Below are positions 42,104-51,717 of a DNA stretch of 64,000 nt, piece by piece (positions within the stretch are counted from its first letter, which is position 1; every line of letters starts with the position of its first letter). Under the pieces are notes generated by a model. That model was not told the origin of the DNA and searched no databases. It saw nothing but the letters and a program-made list of their open reading frames with translations. The position numbers and the translations under genes were made by a program. This stretch comes from Limnobaculum parvum (GTDB lineage Bacteria > Pseudomonadota > Gammaproteobacteria > Enterobacterales > Enterobacteriaceae): the NCBI RefSeq assembly GCF_003096015.2, contig NZ_CP029185.2, positions 1,832,001 through 1,896,000 on the forward strand. Direction: 5' to 3'.

Positions 42104-44276
42104 TCTATTTGCTAAGTTCAGAAAAACCAAAGTCTGGGATTTTGACGGCGGCATTCATCCTCCAGAGATGAAAGATCAAACGCGCCTTATTCCTATTAGG
42201 CGCCCTGTATTACCGGATTATTTGCAAATACCTCTGCAACAGCACCTTGGCCCTGAGGGTGAATTGCTGGTAAAAGAAGGTGATTATGTATTTAAAGGTC
42301 AAAAGCTAACCACCGGTAAAAACCGCGCTTTGCCGGTACATGCCTCTACATCCGGTACGGTGATGGATATTGGTTATTATCCAAGTACTCATCCCTCAGC
42401 GATTCCTGAACGCTGTATCCGTTTGAAACCAGACGGTCTTGAACAATGGGCTGAATTGCATGCACTGGACGATTACCTGTCTTATACACCGGAACAATTA
42501 ATTGCCCACATTCATCATTCCGGTATTGCTGGTTTAGGTGGTGCCGTATTCCCGACCGCCAGCAAAATTAATGGGGCTTTAAACCGGGTTAATACCCTGA
42601 TTATTAACGGTGCTGAGTGCGAACCTTACATTACCGCTGATGATAGACTGATGCAGGAATATGCCGATGAGTTGATGACTGGCTGCGAAATACTGCGTCA
42701 TATACTGAAACCTGAACGTATTCTGATTGGTATTGAAGATAATAAACCCGAGGCCATTCAGCAGGTAAATCAGGCGTTACAGCGTAACGGATCTGCGGAT
42801 ATTTCCCTGCGCGTTATTCCAACCAAATACCCTTCCGGTGGCGCTAAGCAGCTAACAAAAATTCTTACTGGACTTGAAGTGCCTCACGGTGGACGTTCAT
42901 CCGATATCGGTGTATTGATGCAAAACGTTGGCACGGTATACGCCATTAAACGTGCTGTCATTAATGGCGAACCGTTGATTGAGCGCGTTGTTACCTTAAC
43001 CGGCGAAGCGCTTCAAAATAAAGGAAACGTCTGGGTACTGTTGGGCACTCCGGTGTCTGATCTTCTGAAACAGATGCAATATCAGCCTCAAACCCAACCT
43101 ATGGTGATTATGGGGGGGCCATTGATGGGCTTTGCATTACCGGATATGCGAGTACCGGTAACCAAAATGAGCAACTGCATTATTGCACCATCCATTGATG
43201 AAATTGAACCACCACCACAAGAACAGGCCTGTATTCGCTGTACCCAGTGTGTCGATGCCTGCCCAGCCGGATTATTACCTCAGCAGCTTTACTGGTTCAG
43301 TCGGGGCAAGGAACATGAAAAGGCTCGTAACTACAATCTGTTCGATTGTATTGAATGCGGTGCCTGTGCTTACGTTTGCCCCAGCAATATTCCTTTGGTG
43401 CAGTATTACCGTCAGGAAAAAGCAGAAATCCGCGAACAGGATCAGTTAGCTGAACTGGCCCGTACCGCTAAAATTCGTTTTGAAGCCAAACAAGCACGCC
43501 TTGAAAAAGAAAAGTTAGCACGTCAACAACGCCACAAACAGGCCGAAACCCGATTGGATAATAAAGACAACTCTATTATTCAGGCCGCTCAGGAACGAGT
43601 AAATCAACAAAAATTAACTGATGCTACGAATAGCTCAACGGTACCTGTGATTAAATCTGTTGATGGCAAATTGCTACCGGATAACAGTGCTGTGATTGCA
43701 CTCAGACAGGCCAGAAAAGCACAACGTCAGGCCAGCCAAATCACAGAACTACCTGAAAAGCTGATTAACAACGACGTTGATGCTGAGCAAGATTCACGTA
43801 AAGCCGCACTGGCCGCCGCGATTGCCCGTGCTAAAGCCAAAAAAGAGCGAAACCAACAGCCAGATGAGATAAAAACTGCTGAACAAGACCTTTCCGAGGC
43901 AGACGAGCGTAAAAATGCGGTCGCCGAGGCCATTGCTCGAGTTAAGGCGCGTAAAACCCAACAGCACGGTGATTCTGAGCCTCTATCAGCATCAGTAAAC
44001 GAAAAAGAAACGACGCCTACTCAACAACCAACGATTTCAGACGATCGTAAAGCCGCCGTTGCTGAAGCTATCGCCCGTGCTAAAGCACGTAAAGAGCAAC
44101 GCCAGGGAACACAGCAACAATCTGAGTTTTGTGAGCAACAGCATGACGCTATTGCGAGTCAATCAGTAATAGAAGTCGATAAACGCAAAGTTGCTGTTGC
44201 AGAAGCGATCGCCCGAGTGAAAGCCATTAAAGCACAACAGGCTGCACTTCAGTTAACCATTACAGGTGAAGAATAG
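42096..44276 (+). CDS. rsxC: RsxC, NADH/FMN- and iron-sulfur-binding subunit with repeat-rich C-terminus
   Basis: A 726-residue peripheral subunit. The N-terminal part resembles the NADH-binding 51 kDa subunit of complex I (LGGAVFPTASKIN, INGAECEPYITADDRL, FMN/NADH sites). Two [4Fe-4S] motifs follow, CIRCTQCVDACP and CIECGACAYVCP. The last 160 residues contain four copies of a helix of the type RKxAVAEAIARxKAxK, starting near residues 566, 603, 650 and 695. Such Ala-rich tails vary in length between enterobacteria. rsxD starts immediately at the next base. Confidence 0.96.
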   Translation: MFDLFAKFRKTKVWDFDGGIHPPEMKDQTRLIPIRRPVLPDYLQIPLQQHLGPEGELLVKEGDYVFKGQKLTTGKNRALPVHASTSGTVMDIGYYPSTHPSAIPERCIRLKPDGLEQWAELHALDDYLSYTPEQLIAHIHHSGIAGLGGAVFPTASKINGALNRVNTLIINGAECEPYITADDRLMQEYADELMTGCEILRHILKPERILIGIEDNKPEAIQQVNQALQRNGSADISLRVIPTKYPSGGAKQLTKILTGLEVPHGGRSSDIGVLMQNVGTVYAIKRAVINGEPLIERVVTLTGEALQNKGNVWVLLGTPVSDLLKQMQYQPQTQPMVIMGGPLMGFALPDMRVPVTKMSNCIIAPSIDEIEPPPQEQACIRCTQCVDACPAGLLPQQLYWFSRGKEHEKARNYNLFDCIECGACAYVCPSNIPLVQYYRQEKAEIREQDQLAELARTAKIRFEAKQARLEKEKLARQQRHKQAETRLDNKDNSIIQAAQERVNQQKLTDATNSSTVPVIKSVDGKLLPDNSAVIALRQARKAQRQASQITELPEKLINNDVDAEQDSRKAALAAAIARAKAKKERNQQPDEIKTAEQDLSEADERKNAVAEAIARVKARKTQQHGDSEPLSASVNEKETTPTQQPTISDDRKAAVAEAIARAKARKEQRQGTQQQSEFCEQQHDAIASQSVIEVDKRKVAVAEAIARVKAIKAQQAALQLTITGEE

Positions 44277-45326
44277 ATGTCATTTCGTATAACCAGTTCA
44301 CCCTTTTCACACAGTCAACAATCGACACAGCGATTAATGTTGTTAGTGGTGCTTGCCTGTATACCGGGAATTGCTGCTCAATGGTATTTTTTTGGCTACG
44401 GTAATTTAATTCAAGTCATGTTGGCCACATTGGTTGCATTATCCGCCGAAGCCGTTGTATTAAAATTGCGACATCAACTCATTGCTCCCCGGCTAAGCGA
44501 TAATTCCGCCCTGTTAACCGCCATATTGTTAGGGATCAGCATTCCACCGTTAGCACCCTGGTGGATCATCGTTATCGGTACTTTTGCTGCTATTATCATT
44601 GCGAAACAACTGTATGGCGGTTTGGGACAGAATCCGTTCAATCCGGCAATGGTAGGCTACGTTATTCTGCTGATCTCCTTTCCGGTGCAAATGAGCAGTT
44701 GGCTACCCCCTGCACCGCTTCAGGCAACGCATATAGGTTTGATGGATACGCTGAGCATCATTTTTAGCGGGCATAGCTCTCAAGGTGATGATGTTTTCAA
44801 GCTGATGTTAGGTATCGATGGTGTCAGTCAAGCCACGCCATTGGATACGTTAAAAACGGGACTCCGCGGTGGTCACAGTATTACCGAAGTATTAAGCCAG
44901 CCGATTTATAACAGCTTGGGCGGTATTGGTTGGCAATGGGTGAATGCCGGATTCCTGATTGGTGGGTTGTTCCTGCTTGGGAAAAAAGTGATTCAATGGC
45001 ATCTCCCTATCAGTTTTCTGCTGACGCTGGCAATAGTCTCTACGCTTGGCTGGCTGCTGGATCCTTCACATAACGCCGCACCGTGGTTTCATCTGCTTTC
45101 TGGTGCCAGCATGTTATGTGCCTTCTTTATTATTACCGATCCGGTAACCGCCTCAACCACGGTAAAAGGCCGGCTAATTTTCGGTGTGTTAGTTGGCGTA
45201 CTGGTTTGGCTAATTCGTAGCTATGGCGGCTATCCTGATGGTGTGGCTTTTGCCATTTTACTGGCAAACATCACCGTACCATTGATTGACCACTATACCC
45301 AACCCCGTGCCTATGGACATCGCTAA
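44277..45326 (+). CDS. rsxD: RsxD, membrane flavoprotein subunit of the Rsx complex
   Basis: A 349-residue inner-membrane protein with about 9-10 helices. Thr187 in DGVSQATPLDT is the covalent FMN attachment site known for RnfD/RsxD. ITDPVTASTT and SYGGYPDGVAFA near the C-terminus are conserved. It follows rsxC without a gap, and rsxG starts nine bases later with AAGGAG upstream. Confidence 0.96.
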   Translation: MSFRITSSPFSHSQQSTQRLMLLVVLACIPGIAAQWYFFGYGNLIQVMLATLVALSAEAVVLKLRHQLIAPRLSDNSALLTAILLGISIPPLAPWWIIVIGTFAAIIIAKQLYGGLGQNPFNPAMVGYVILLISFPVQMSSWLPPAPLQATHIGLMDTLSIIFSGHSSQGDDVFKLMLGIDGVSQATPLDTLKTGLRGGHSITEVLSQPIYNSLGGIGWQWVNAGFLIGGLFLLGKKVIQWHLPISFLLTLAIVSTLGWLLDPSHNAAPWFHLLSGASMLCAFFIITDPVTASTTVKGRLIFGVLVGVLVWLIRSYGGYPDGVAFAILLANITVPLIDHYTQPRAYGHR

Positions 45327-45335
45327 GGAGCCCCT

Positions 45336-45962
45336 ATGCTGAGTACCATGAGACGACACGGCCTGACGTTAGCCCTTTATGCCGCACTGGCAACCGGTAT
45401 TACCTCAGGCGTTTATCTGCTGACCAAATCCACTATCGAGAAACAGGCAATTCAACAGCAAAAAGCGCTGTTTGATCAAGTTATTCCCCCTACCGTTTAT
45501 GATAATGCATTACAGGCTGAATGTTACGTTGTCACAGATAAATCTTTAGGCACTGATAACGCTCATCGCCTATTTATCGCTCGTAAAGGTTACACACCGG
45601 TAGCTGCGGTGATAGAAACCACGGCCCCTGATGGCTATTCTGGTGCGATTCAATTGATGGTTGCCGCTGATTTTAACGGCAATGTATTGGGCGTTCGAAC
45701 TCTTGAGCACCATGAAACACCCGGGTTGGGCGATAAAATAGAGTTGCGAATCTCCGACTGGATTACTCATTTTGCGGGAAAACAGGTAAATGGAGAACAG
45801 GATAAACAATGGCTGGTACGTAAAGATGGAGGTATGTTTGACCAATTCACCGGAGCCACCATTACTCCCAGAGCGGTGGTAAAAGCGGTAAAACAGACGA
45901 CGCTTTATATACAGCAACATCACCCGCAATTTGAAACATTACCCCATTGTGAGGCAGAGTAA
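45336..45962 (+). CDS. rsxG: RsxG, periplasmic-facing flavoprotein subunit
   Basis: A 208-residue protein with one N-terminal membrane helix (LTLALYAALATGITSGVYLL) and a periplasmic FMN-binding domain. LEHHETPGLGDKI is typical, and the flavinylation motif FTGATITPRAVV has the acceptor threonine at residue 175. ApbE would attach the FMN. The gene abuts rsxE. Confidence 0.96.
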   Translation: MLSTMRRHGLTLALYAALATGITSGVYLLTKSTIEKQAIQQQKALFDQVIPPTVYDNALQAECYVVTDKSLGTDNAHRLFIARKGYTPVAAVIETTAPDGYSGAIQLMVAADFNGNVLGVRTLEHHETPGLGDKIELRISDWITHFAGKQVNGEQDKQWLVRKDGGMFDQFTGATITPRAVVKAVKQTTLYIQQHHPQFETLPHCEAE

Positions 45963-46658
45963 ATGAGCGAAATAAAGACGCTGCTTAATCAGGGTTTATG
46001 GAAAAATAACTCTGCGCTGGTTCAGCTATTAGGACTTTGCCCTCTGCTGGCGGTTTCCTCGACGGCAACCAATGCACTTGGCCTCGGTCTTGCAACTACA
46101 CTGGTTCTGGTTTGTACCAACGTGGCAGTATCAGCATTGCGTCGCTGGGTTCCACAAGAGATCCGTATTCCTATTTACGTCATGATCATTGCCTGCGTGG
46201 TGACCGTTGTTCAATTATTGATTAATGCCTATGCCTATGGCTTATATCAATCATTAGGCATCTTCATTCCACTGATTACCACCAACTGTATTGTTATTGG
46301 TCGTGCAGAAGCTTATGCAGCACAAAATCCAGTATCATTATCCGCTCTGGATGGTTTTGCCATGGGCTTTGGCGCGACCATTGTGCTGTTTATTTTGGGC
46401 AGCATGCGAGAGATTCTGGGGAATGGCACCCTGTTTGATGGCGCCGATTCTTTGTTAGGTTCTTGGGCTAAAGTGCTGCGTATTGAAGTATTGCATTTAG
46501 ATAATGCATTTCTGTTGGCAATATTACCTCCCGGCGCTTTTTTAGGGCTTGGTTTTTTACTGGCATTGAAATATGTTATTGATGAAAAGGTTAAAGCCTA
46601 TAAACAAAAATCCACAGAGGTAAAAATTTCCACTCTGTCAGGTGAAAACGTTAAATAA
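45963..46658 (+). CDS. rsxE: RsxE, membrane subunit of the Rsx complex
   Basis: A 231-residue inner-membrane protein, the same length as in E. coli, and homologous to RsxA. GIFIPLITTNCIVIGRAEA is the conserved Cys-containing loop corresponding to that in RsxA, and the two proteins form the core with the transmembrane iron-sulfur cluster. Six helices are expected. It is the last rsx gene; nth begins 20 bases after its stop. Confidence 0.96.
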   Translation: MSEIKTLLNQGLWKNNSALVQLLGLCPLLAVSSTATNALGLGLATTLVLVCTNVAVSALRRWVPQEIRIPIYVMIIACVVTVVQLLINAYAYGLYQSLGIFIPLITTNCIVIGRAEAYAAQNPVSLSALDGFAMGFGATIVLFILGSMREILGNGTLFDGADSLLGSWAKVLRIEVLHLDNAFLLAILPPGAFLGLGFLLALKYVIDEKVKAYKQKSTEVKISTLSGENVK

Positions 46659-46677
46659 TCAAGTAAGGATACCCGGT

Positions 46678-47310
46678 TTGAATCAGGCAAAACGCATAGA
46701 AATCTTGACTCGGCTGCGTGATAACAACCCAACGCCTACAACAGAACTGGCTTTCTCCAGCCCATTTGAACTATTGATTTCCGTTTTACTTTCAGCACAG
46801 GCAACGGATGTCAGCGTAAATAAAGCAACCGCCAAACTTTATCCGATCGCCAATACGCCCGAAACTATTCTGGCGTTAGGTGTCGATGGTGTTAAAGAAT
46901 ACATCAAGACCATTGGCCTGTTTAACAGCAAGGCAGAAAATGTCATTAAAACCTGCCGTATTCTGATTGAAAAGCATCACAGCCAAGTACCGGAAGATCG
47001 TACGGCGCTTGAGGCATTACCCGGTGTCGGTCGTAAAACCGCCAATGTGGTTTTAAACACGGCCTTTGGTTGGCCAACGATTGCTGTCGATACCCATATT
47101 TTCCGCGTATGTAACCGTACCTGTTTTGCCCCTGGTAAAACCGTTGAACTGGTAGAAGAAAAGTTACTTAAGGTCGTTCCCGCTGAATTTAAAGTTGATT
47201 GTCATCACTGGTTAATTCTGCACGGTCGCTATACTTGTATAGCCCGTAAGCCACGTTGTAGTTCCTGTCTAATTGAAGATCTGTGTGAGTTTAAAGAAAA
47301 AACTGAATAG
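46678..47310 (+). CDS. nth: Endonuclease III (Nth), DNA glycosylase/AP lyase
   Basis: Removes oxidised pyrimidines from DNA. The 210-residue protein has the helix-hairpin-helix LPGVGRKTANVV with catalytic Lys120 and Asp138 in AVDTHIFRV. The C-terminal [4Fe-4S] loop is C-x6-C-x2-C-x5-C (CIARKPRCSSCLIEDLC). I choose TTG at 46678 because the protein then aligns with E. coli MNKAKR and AAGGAT lies upstream; an in-frame GTG 36 bases earlier lies inside rsxE. Following rsxE as in E. coli, it is probably in the same operon. Confidence 0.95.
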   Translation: MNQAKRIEILTRLRDNNPTPTTELAFSSPFELLISVLLSAQATDVSVNKATAKLYPIANTPETILALGVDGVKEYIKTIGLFNSKAENVIKTCRILIEKHHSQVPEDRTALEALPGVGRKTANVVLNTAFGWPTIAVDTHIFRVCNRTCFAPGKTVELVEEKLLKVVPAEFKVDCHHWLILHGRYTCIARKPRCSSCLIEDLCEFKEKTE

Positions 47311-47474
47311 AACGTTCCACAGAGAATGGCAACGCTTCTTTTGGGTTCATCAGTGATGATGGCTGTTTAATTGGTTGAACCACTGCTTTACAGGTTCTTT
47401 ATGCTGATGTTTAGTTACTATTTAATAACATATATCAAACATCTTTCAGGAAGGATACAATACGACTCCTAAAC

Positions 47475-47530
47475 GTTTCATACTGTTAGTTTCATACTGT
47501 TAGTTTCATACTGTTAGTCTCATACCTTTA
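47475..47530 (+). repeat. 14-bp tandem repeat upstream of gstA
   Basis: GTTTCATACTGTTA occurs three times in a row without mismatch (47475-47488, 47489-47502, 47503-47516). A fourth, degenerate copy (GTCTCATACCTTTA) ends 19 bases before the gstA start. The array lies in the promoter or leader region. Confidence 0.9.
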
Positions 47531-47549
47531 ACCACAGCGGAGAGTCTTA

Positions 47550-48149
47550 ATGAAATTATATTATAAGCCAGGTGCCTGTTCGTTATCCCCCCACATCATT
47601 CTGAATGAAAGCGGCCTAAATTACTCATTAGAGAAAGTAGACTTAGCCACCAAGAAAACCGAGCATGGTGCAGATTTTCTGGCCGTTAACCCAAAAGGGC
47701 AAGTTCCTACTCTGGAATTAAATGATGGCAGTATTTTGACTGAAGGTGTGGCAATTGTTCAGTATCTAGCACATAAAGTCCCTGGTAAACATCTGATGCC
47801 AGGCGTAGGGACGCCTGAATATTATCACGCTATCGAATGGCTGAATTTTATTTCAACTGAACTGCATAAAGGCTACAGTCCGCTATTCAACTCACAGACG
47901 CCTGAAGAATATAAGAAAATTGCTAAAGATAAATTACTTAAGCAATTTACCTATGTTGATAGCGTGCTGGAAAAACAGGACTATGTTTTAGGCGCATCAT
48001 TCAACGTAGCAGATGCCTATCTGTTTACGGTGACTCGTTGGGCTGATGCGGTAAAACTGGATCTGAGTGGATTAAAATCGCTATCTGCTTATATGGCGCG
48101 GATGGCCGCCAGACCAGCGACAGTCGCCGCACTTAAAGCCGAAGGTTAG
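47550..48149 (+). CDS. gstA: Glutathione S-transferase GstA (beta class)
   Basis: A 199-residue cytosolic enzyme that conjugates glutathione to electrophiles. KLYYKPGACSLSPHI opens with the beta-class Cys10 region, NPKGQVPTLEL is the glutathione-binding cis-Pro motif, and FNVADAYLFTVTRWA is the helix 6 motif. It matches E. coli GstA (201). It is convergent with pdxY as in E. coli. Expression could be affected by the tandem repeat in its leader. Confidence 0.95.
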   Translation: MKLYYKPGACSLSPHIILNESGLNYSLEKVDLATKKTEHGADFLAVNPKGQVPTLELNDGSILTEGVAIVQYLAHKVPGKHLMPGVGTPEYYHAIEWLNFISTELHKGYSPLFNSQTPEEYKKIAKDKLLKQFTYVDSVLEKQDYVLGASFNVADAYLFTVTRWADAVKLDLSGLKSLSAYMARMAARPATVAALKAEG

Positions 48150-48170
48150 TCTTCTGGCTAAGCGATAAAA

Positions 48171-48190
48171 AACGGGCCATATGGCCCGTT
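48171..48190. terminator. gstA/pdxY shared terminator
   Basis: AACGGGCCAT with ATGGCCCGTT forms a perfect 10-bp inverted repeat with A-rich and T-rich flanks between convergent genes. Confidence 0.85.
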
Positions 48191-48226
48191 TCTCATTGAT
48201 AAACATGACAATATATCGGTGTAGTA

Positions 48227-49087
48227 TTAGAGCTTAATCGCTTTAAAATGATGCTCTGGCTTAACCATTTTGTCCTGCGCAGCGACCAATTGCAGCTCAT
48301 ACTCCCCACGGCGTTGCGTTTCCAGCATGACTTCATAAACGGCCGCGGTTACGTGTTCCAATGCATCTGCTAACGATTTTTCCAATAATAAGTTGACCAA
48401 TAACAGACCGCTGGTGAGATCACCAACACCAACCGGTTGACGAGGCCCAAAATCGACCAGCGGGCGGCTAATGTGCCATGCTTCACTGGGTGTTACCAAC
48501 GCCATTTCAAAAGCATCAGCCCGGTAGCCAGCACGGCTTAAGTGTTTAACCAAAATCAGCTCGGGGCCTTGTCTACACAACTCACGCGCTGCGCTGATAA
48601 CTTCATCAACAGAGGTAATGGTTTTGCCGCTTAATATTTCCAGTTCCAGCAAGTTTGGCGCCATCATATCGCTCAGTGGCAATGCATCCCGACAAAAAAA
48701 TTCTGAAACACCCGGAGCAACAATACAGCCCTTCTCTGGATGCCCCATCACAGGATCGCAGAAATATCGCGCTTTAGGGTTTGCCGCTTTAACGGATGCC
48801 ACTGCATCTAAAATACTCTTTCCCTGTTCTGGCGAACCAATATAACCGCTCAAAACGACATCACAACGCACCAACTGATTAATTTCACTGATACCACGAA
48901 CAATATCCGTTAAGTGGCTGGCTGGCATTACACACCCTTCCCATTGACGGTACTGGGTATGGTTAGAAAACTGTACCGTATTTAGCGGCCATACGTTCAC
49001 ACCCATTCTGCGCATTGGAAATTCAGCCGCGCTATTCCCTGCATGACCATATACCACGTGGGACTGAATGGATAAGATGTTTTTCAT
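48227..49087 (-). CDS. pdxY: Pyridoxal kinase 2 (PdxY)
   Basis: Phosphorylates pyridoxal in the vitamin B6 salvage pathway. The 286-residue ribokinase-fold protein begins MKNILSIQSHVVYGHAGNSAA, with CDPVMGHPEKGC and the ATP/anion-hole motif GVGDLTSGLLL. The length matches E. coli PdxY (287). It follows tyrS and pdxH on the same strand, as in E. coli, with 127 bases and a hairpin between it and tyrS. Confidence 0.96.
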   Translation of the reverse strand: MKNILSIQSHVVYGHAGNSAAEFPMRRMGVNVWPLNTVQFSNHTQYRQWEGCVMPASHLTDIVRGISEINQLVRCDVVLSGYIGSPEQGKSILDAVASVKAANPKARYFCDPVMGHPEKGCIVAPGVSEFFCRDALPLSDMMAPNLLELEILSGKTITSVDEVISAARELCRQGPELILVKHLSRAGYRADAFEMALVTPSEAWHISRPLVDFGPRQPVGVGDLTSGLLLVNLLLEKSLADALEHVTAAVYEVMLETQRRGEYELQLVAAQDKMVKPEHHFKAIKL

Positions 49088-49166
49088 GATGGTATATCCC
49101 TAATATAGAAAGGTATTGGCAATATTGTGTTAGATATCAGACTATGATTATTACGCTCAATACAAT

Positions 49167-49193
49167 AAATTCGGCCGCTTAGCGGCCGAATTT
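49167..49193 (-). terminator. Hairpin between tyrS and pdxY
   Basis: AAATTCGGCCGCT pairs perfectly with AGCGGCCGAATTT around a single-base loop center. It lies just after the tyrS stop and is probably its terminator or an attenuator before it. Confidence 0.7.
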
Positions 49194-49214
49194 ATAGAAC
49201 AATAGATTTCCAGC

Positions 49215-50486
49215 TTATTTCCAAATCAGCAGGCAATAATGTTTTTTACCACGACGTAATAATGTATAGCGATTAAACAAACGATCGCTGTCTGTAAAAA
49301 CGTATTCCGGACTGGATTGTTTTTCACCATTGATGGTGACGGCATTTGAGCTAATCATGGTTCTTGCCTGACCCCGTGATGGCACCAACTCTGCACCTAC
49401 CAGCGCCTGTTGTAAATCTGCACCGCTTTCCAGTTCCACTGCTGGCATACCATCCTGCGCCAGTTGAGCAAAATCTTCTTCGGTAATTTCCGCCAACTCA
49501 CCCGAAAACAGGCTTTGAGTGATACGTTTCGCTGCATTTAGCCCTTTATCACCATGAACTAAATGGGTCACTTTCTCCGCCAACACATATTGAGCACGAG
49601 GTGCAACGCCGCTGTTCTTATCTTCCTCTTCCAGCGCATTAATCTCTTCAATACTCATAAAGGTGAAGAATTTTAGGAAGCGATACACATCAGCATCCGC
49701 GGTATTAATCCAGAACTGATAAAATTTATAAGGGCTGGTTTTCTTTGGATCGAGCCAAATCGCACCGCCTTCGGTTTTACCAAACTTAGTACCATCAGAT
49801 TTAGTGATCAACGGTACGGTAAAGCCGTAGACTTGTTTTTGATGCAGTCGACGGGTTAAGTCGATGCCTGATGTAATGTTACCCCACTGGTCGGAGCCAC
49901 CAATTTGCAGCTCAACGCCATGCTCTTTATTCAGGCAAGCAAAATCATAGGCCTGCAACAGGTTATAAGAGAACTCAGTAAAAGAGATGCCGCTGTCATC
50001 ACGATTCAGTCGTTGTTTAACCGCTTCTTTATTAATCATTGCGTTAACAGAGAAGTGCTTACCGATATCCCGCAAAAAAGTCAGCACTTTCATGCCACCA
50101 AACCAATCATAGTTGTTGGCCATCTTGGCGCTGTTATTACCACTATCGAAGTCTAGGAACGGTGAAACCTGCTGGCGAATTTTATCAACCCAATCAGCAA
50201 CAGTCTCTTCGGTATTCAGTTTACGTTCATCCGCTTTAAAGCTAGGGTCACCAATCAGACCGGTAGCACCACCCACTAATGCAACGGGCTGATGCCCGGC
50301 CAACTGAAAACGTTTTAAACACAATAACGGAACCAAATGGCCCAAATGCAAGCTATCAGCGGTAGGATCGAAACCACAATACAGTGCGATAGGCCCTTGC
50401 GCCAATCGTTCTGCCAGTGCTTTTTCATCCGTAAGCTGGGCTACTAGCCCCCGCTCCTGCAATTGTTTAATCAGGTTATTCGCCAT
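49215..50486 (-). CDS. tyrS: Tyrosyl-tRNA synthetase
   Basis: Charges tRNA-Tyr. The 423 residues include the class I HIGH-type motif in SLHLGHLVPLL, the KMSKS-type motif KFGKTEGGAIWL, and the C-terminal S4-like RNA-binding domain (PSRGQARTMISSNAVTING). The protein matches E. coli TyrS (424). It lies between pdxH and pdxY, as in E. coli. Confidence 0.97.
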   Translation of the reverse strand: MANNLIKQLQERGLVAQLTDEKALAERLAQGPIALYCGFDPTADSLHLGHLVPLLCLKRFQLAGHQPVALVGGATGLIGDPSFKADERKLNTEETVADWVDKIRQQVSPFLDFDSGNNSAKMANNYDWFGGMKVLTFLRDIGKHFSVNAMINKEAVKQRLNRDDSGISFTEFSYNLLQAYDFACLNKEHGVELQIGGSDQWGNITSGIDLTRRLHQKQVYGFTVPLITKSDGTKFGKTEGGAIWLDPKKTSPYKFYQFWINTADADVYRFLKFFTFMSIEEINALEEEDKNSGVAPRAQYVLAEKVTHLVHGDKGLNAAKRITQSLFSGELAEITEEDFAQLAQDGMPAVELESGADLQQALVGAELVPSRGQARTMISSNAVTINGEKQSSPEYVFTDSDRLFNRYTLLRRGKKHYCLLIWK

Positions 50487-50591
50487 CGATACATAACTCC
50501 GTTGTTATAAGTTGCGATATTTATTACCGCTGAATAAATTAGTTTTAATGAGCTGGATAGCATAAACGCCGATTAGTGCAATGACCAGTAT

Positions 50592-51245
50592 TTAAGGTGC
50601 CAGCCGATCAATATTCCAGTGATTTTCTGTTCGTTGATAAATAAATCTATCATGTAACCGATTTACACCGCCTTGCCAAAACTCTATTTCCTCAATACTG
50701 ATGCGAAACCCACCCCAAAAGCTAGGCAATGGAACGTCACCCTGAAGAAATTTCTGTTTTAGTTCCAGAAATTTACTTTCCAGCACACCGCGAGTTGAGA
50801 TTCGGGACGATTGTTGAGAAACCCAGGCTGCAATCTGACTGTCTTTAGGGCGAGAGTGAAAATATTTCAATACTTCCATTGATGAAAGTCGCTCTGCCTT
50901 ACCGGAAACCATGACCTGTCTGTCAAAAAAATGCCAAGGAAACAGCAAATTGACCTGATTATTTTGCGCAATTTGCTGCGCTTTACGGCTGCCCAAATTG
51001 GTATAAAAGACGAAACCTTTTTCATCATAATGCTTTAGTAACACAATACGCTGAGAAGGCCGACCTTGAGAATCAACGGTAGCAACACACATCGCAGTAG
51101 GATCGGGGACTTGAGCTTCACAAGCCTGTTTTAACCATCGTTCAAACAAAACCAGAGGGTCTTCAGGGAGGTCTTTGCGGCGCAAACCACCCTGAGTGTA
51201 TTCACGCCGTAGGTCAGCAATATTATCGCTTAATTGAGTTGGCAT
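50592..51245 (-). CDS. pdxH: Pyridoxine/pyridoxamine 5'-phosphate oxidase
   Basis: Oxidises PNP or PMP to pyridoxal phosphate with FMN and oxygen. The 217 residues contain DLRREYTQGGLRRKDLP, RIVLLKHYDEKGFVFYTN (FMN/phosphate contacts), SRISTRGVLESKF and the final RLHDRFIYQR region. It aligns with E. coli PdxH (218). I start at ATG 51245, which fits E. coli; the longer in-frame reading adds 29 unrelated residues. Confidence 0.96.
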   Translation of the reverse strand: MPTQLSDNIADLRREYTQGGLRRKDLPEDPLVLFERWLKQACEAQVPDPTAMCVATVDSQGRPSQRIVLLKHYDEKGFVFYTNLGSRKAQQIAQNNQVNLLFPWHFFDRQVMVSGKAERLSSMEVLKYFHSRPKDSQIAAWVSQQSSRISTRGVLESKFLELKQKFLQGDVPLPSFWGGFRISIEEIEFWQGGVNRLHDRFIYQRTENHWNIDRLAP

Positions 51246-51343
51246 AATCAGAAAACCTATTGGTATCTTATTTTGCCTTATCTTGCACTCACTATTGCCG
51301 GATTTCAAACCTTGTAAAAAGAAAACCAGCAAAAAAGAATCGA

Positions 51344-51652
51344 TTACTGCACCAGTTTACAGTCGTTAATAATGATATCGTCGCCTTTCAGTACCATCGC
51401 CGTATCGCCTTTAGACCAGAATGAATAGTTACCATTGCTGTATTTCGCACCGGACGCAGATACCACCTGATGAAGTTGCTGAGGTTCTCCGGCAATAATC
51501 ACATTAACCGACTGTTTTTCATTATTTAGTATTACTGATAGCGATTGACCTTCACATTGATAGTTAAGCTCCGTACCTTCAACTCGCTGCTCGGTTGTGA
51601 CTGTACAGCCGGTTAGTGCCATAACGAATAATCCTGCTAATAATGTTTTCAT
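51344..51652 (-). CDS. mliC: MliC, membrane-bound C-type lysozyme inhibitor (lipoprotein)
   Basis: A 102-residue precursor with a lipoprotein signal (LLAGLFVMALTGC, lipidated Cys16). The MliC domain has LNYQCEGQSLSVIL and YSFWSKGDTAMVLKGDD. It protects the cell wall against C-type lysozyme. The ATG at 51652 aligns with the E. coli YdhA start, and GGGAGA lies upstream. It sits between anmK and pdxH as in E. coli. Confidence 0.93.
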   Translation of the reverse strand: MKTLLAGLFVMALTGCTVTTEQRVEGTELNYQCEGQSLSVILNNEKQSVNVIIAGEPQQLHQVVSASGAKYSNGNYSFWSKGDTAMVLKGDDIIINDCKLVQ

Positions 51653-51717
51653 CAGATCTCCCATAATTAATGATAAAAAAAACACAATATAAATAGATTA
51701 AAATACCTAAGTTTAGA

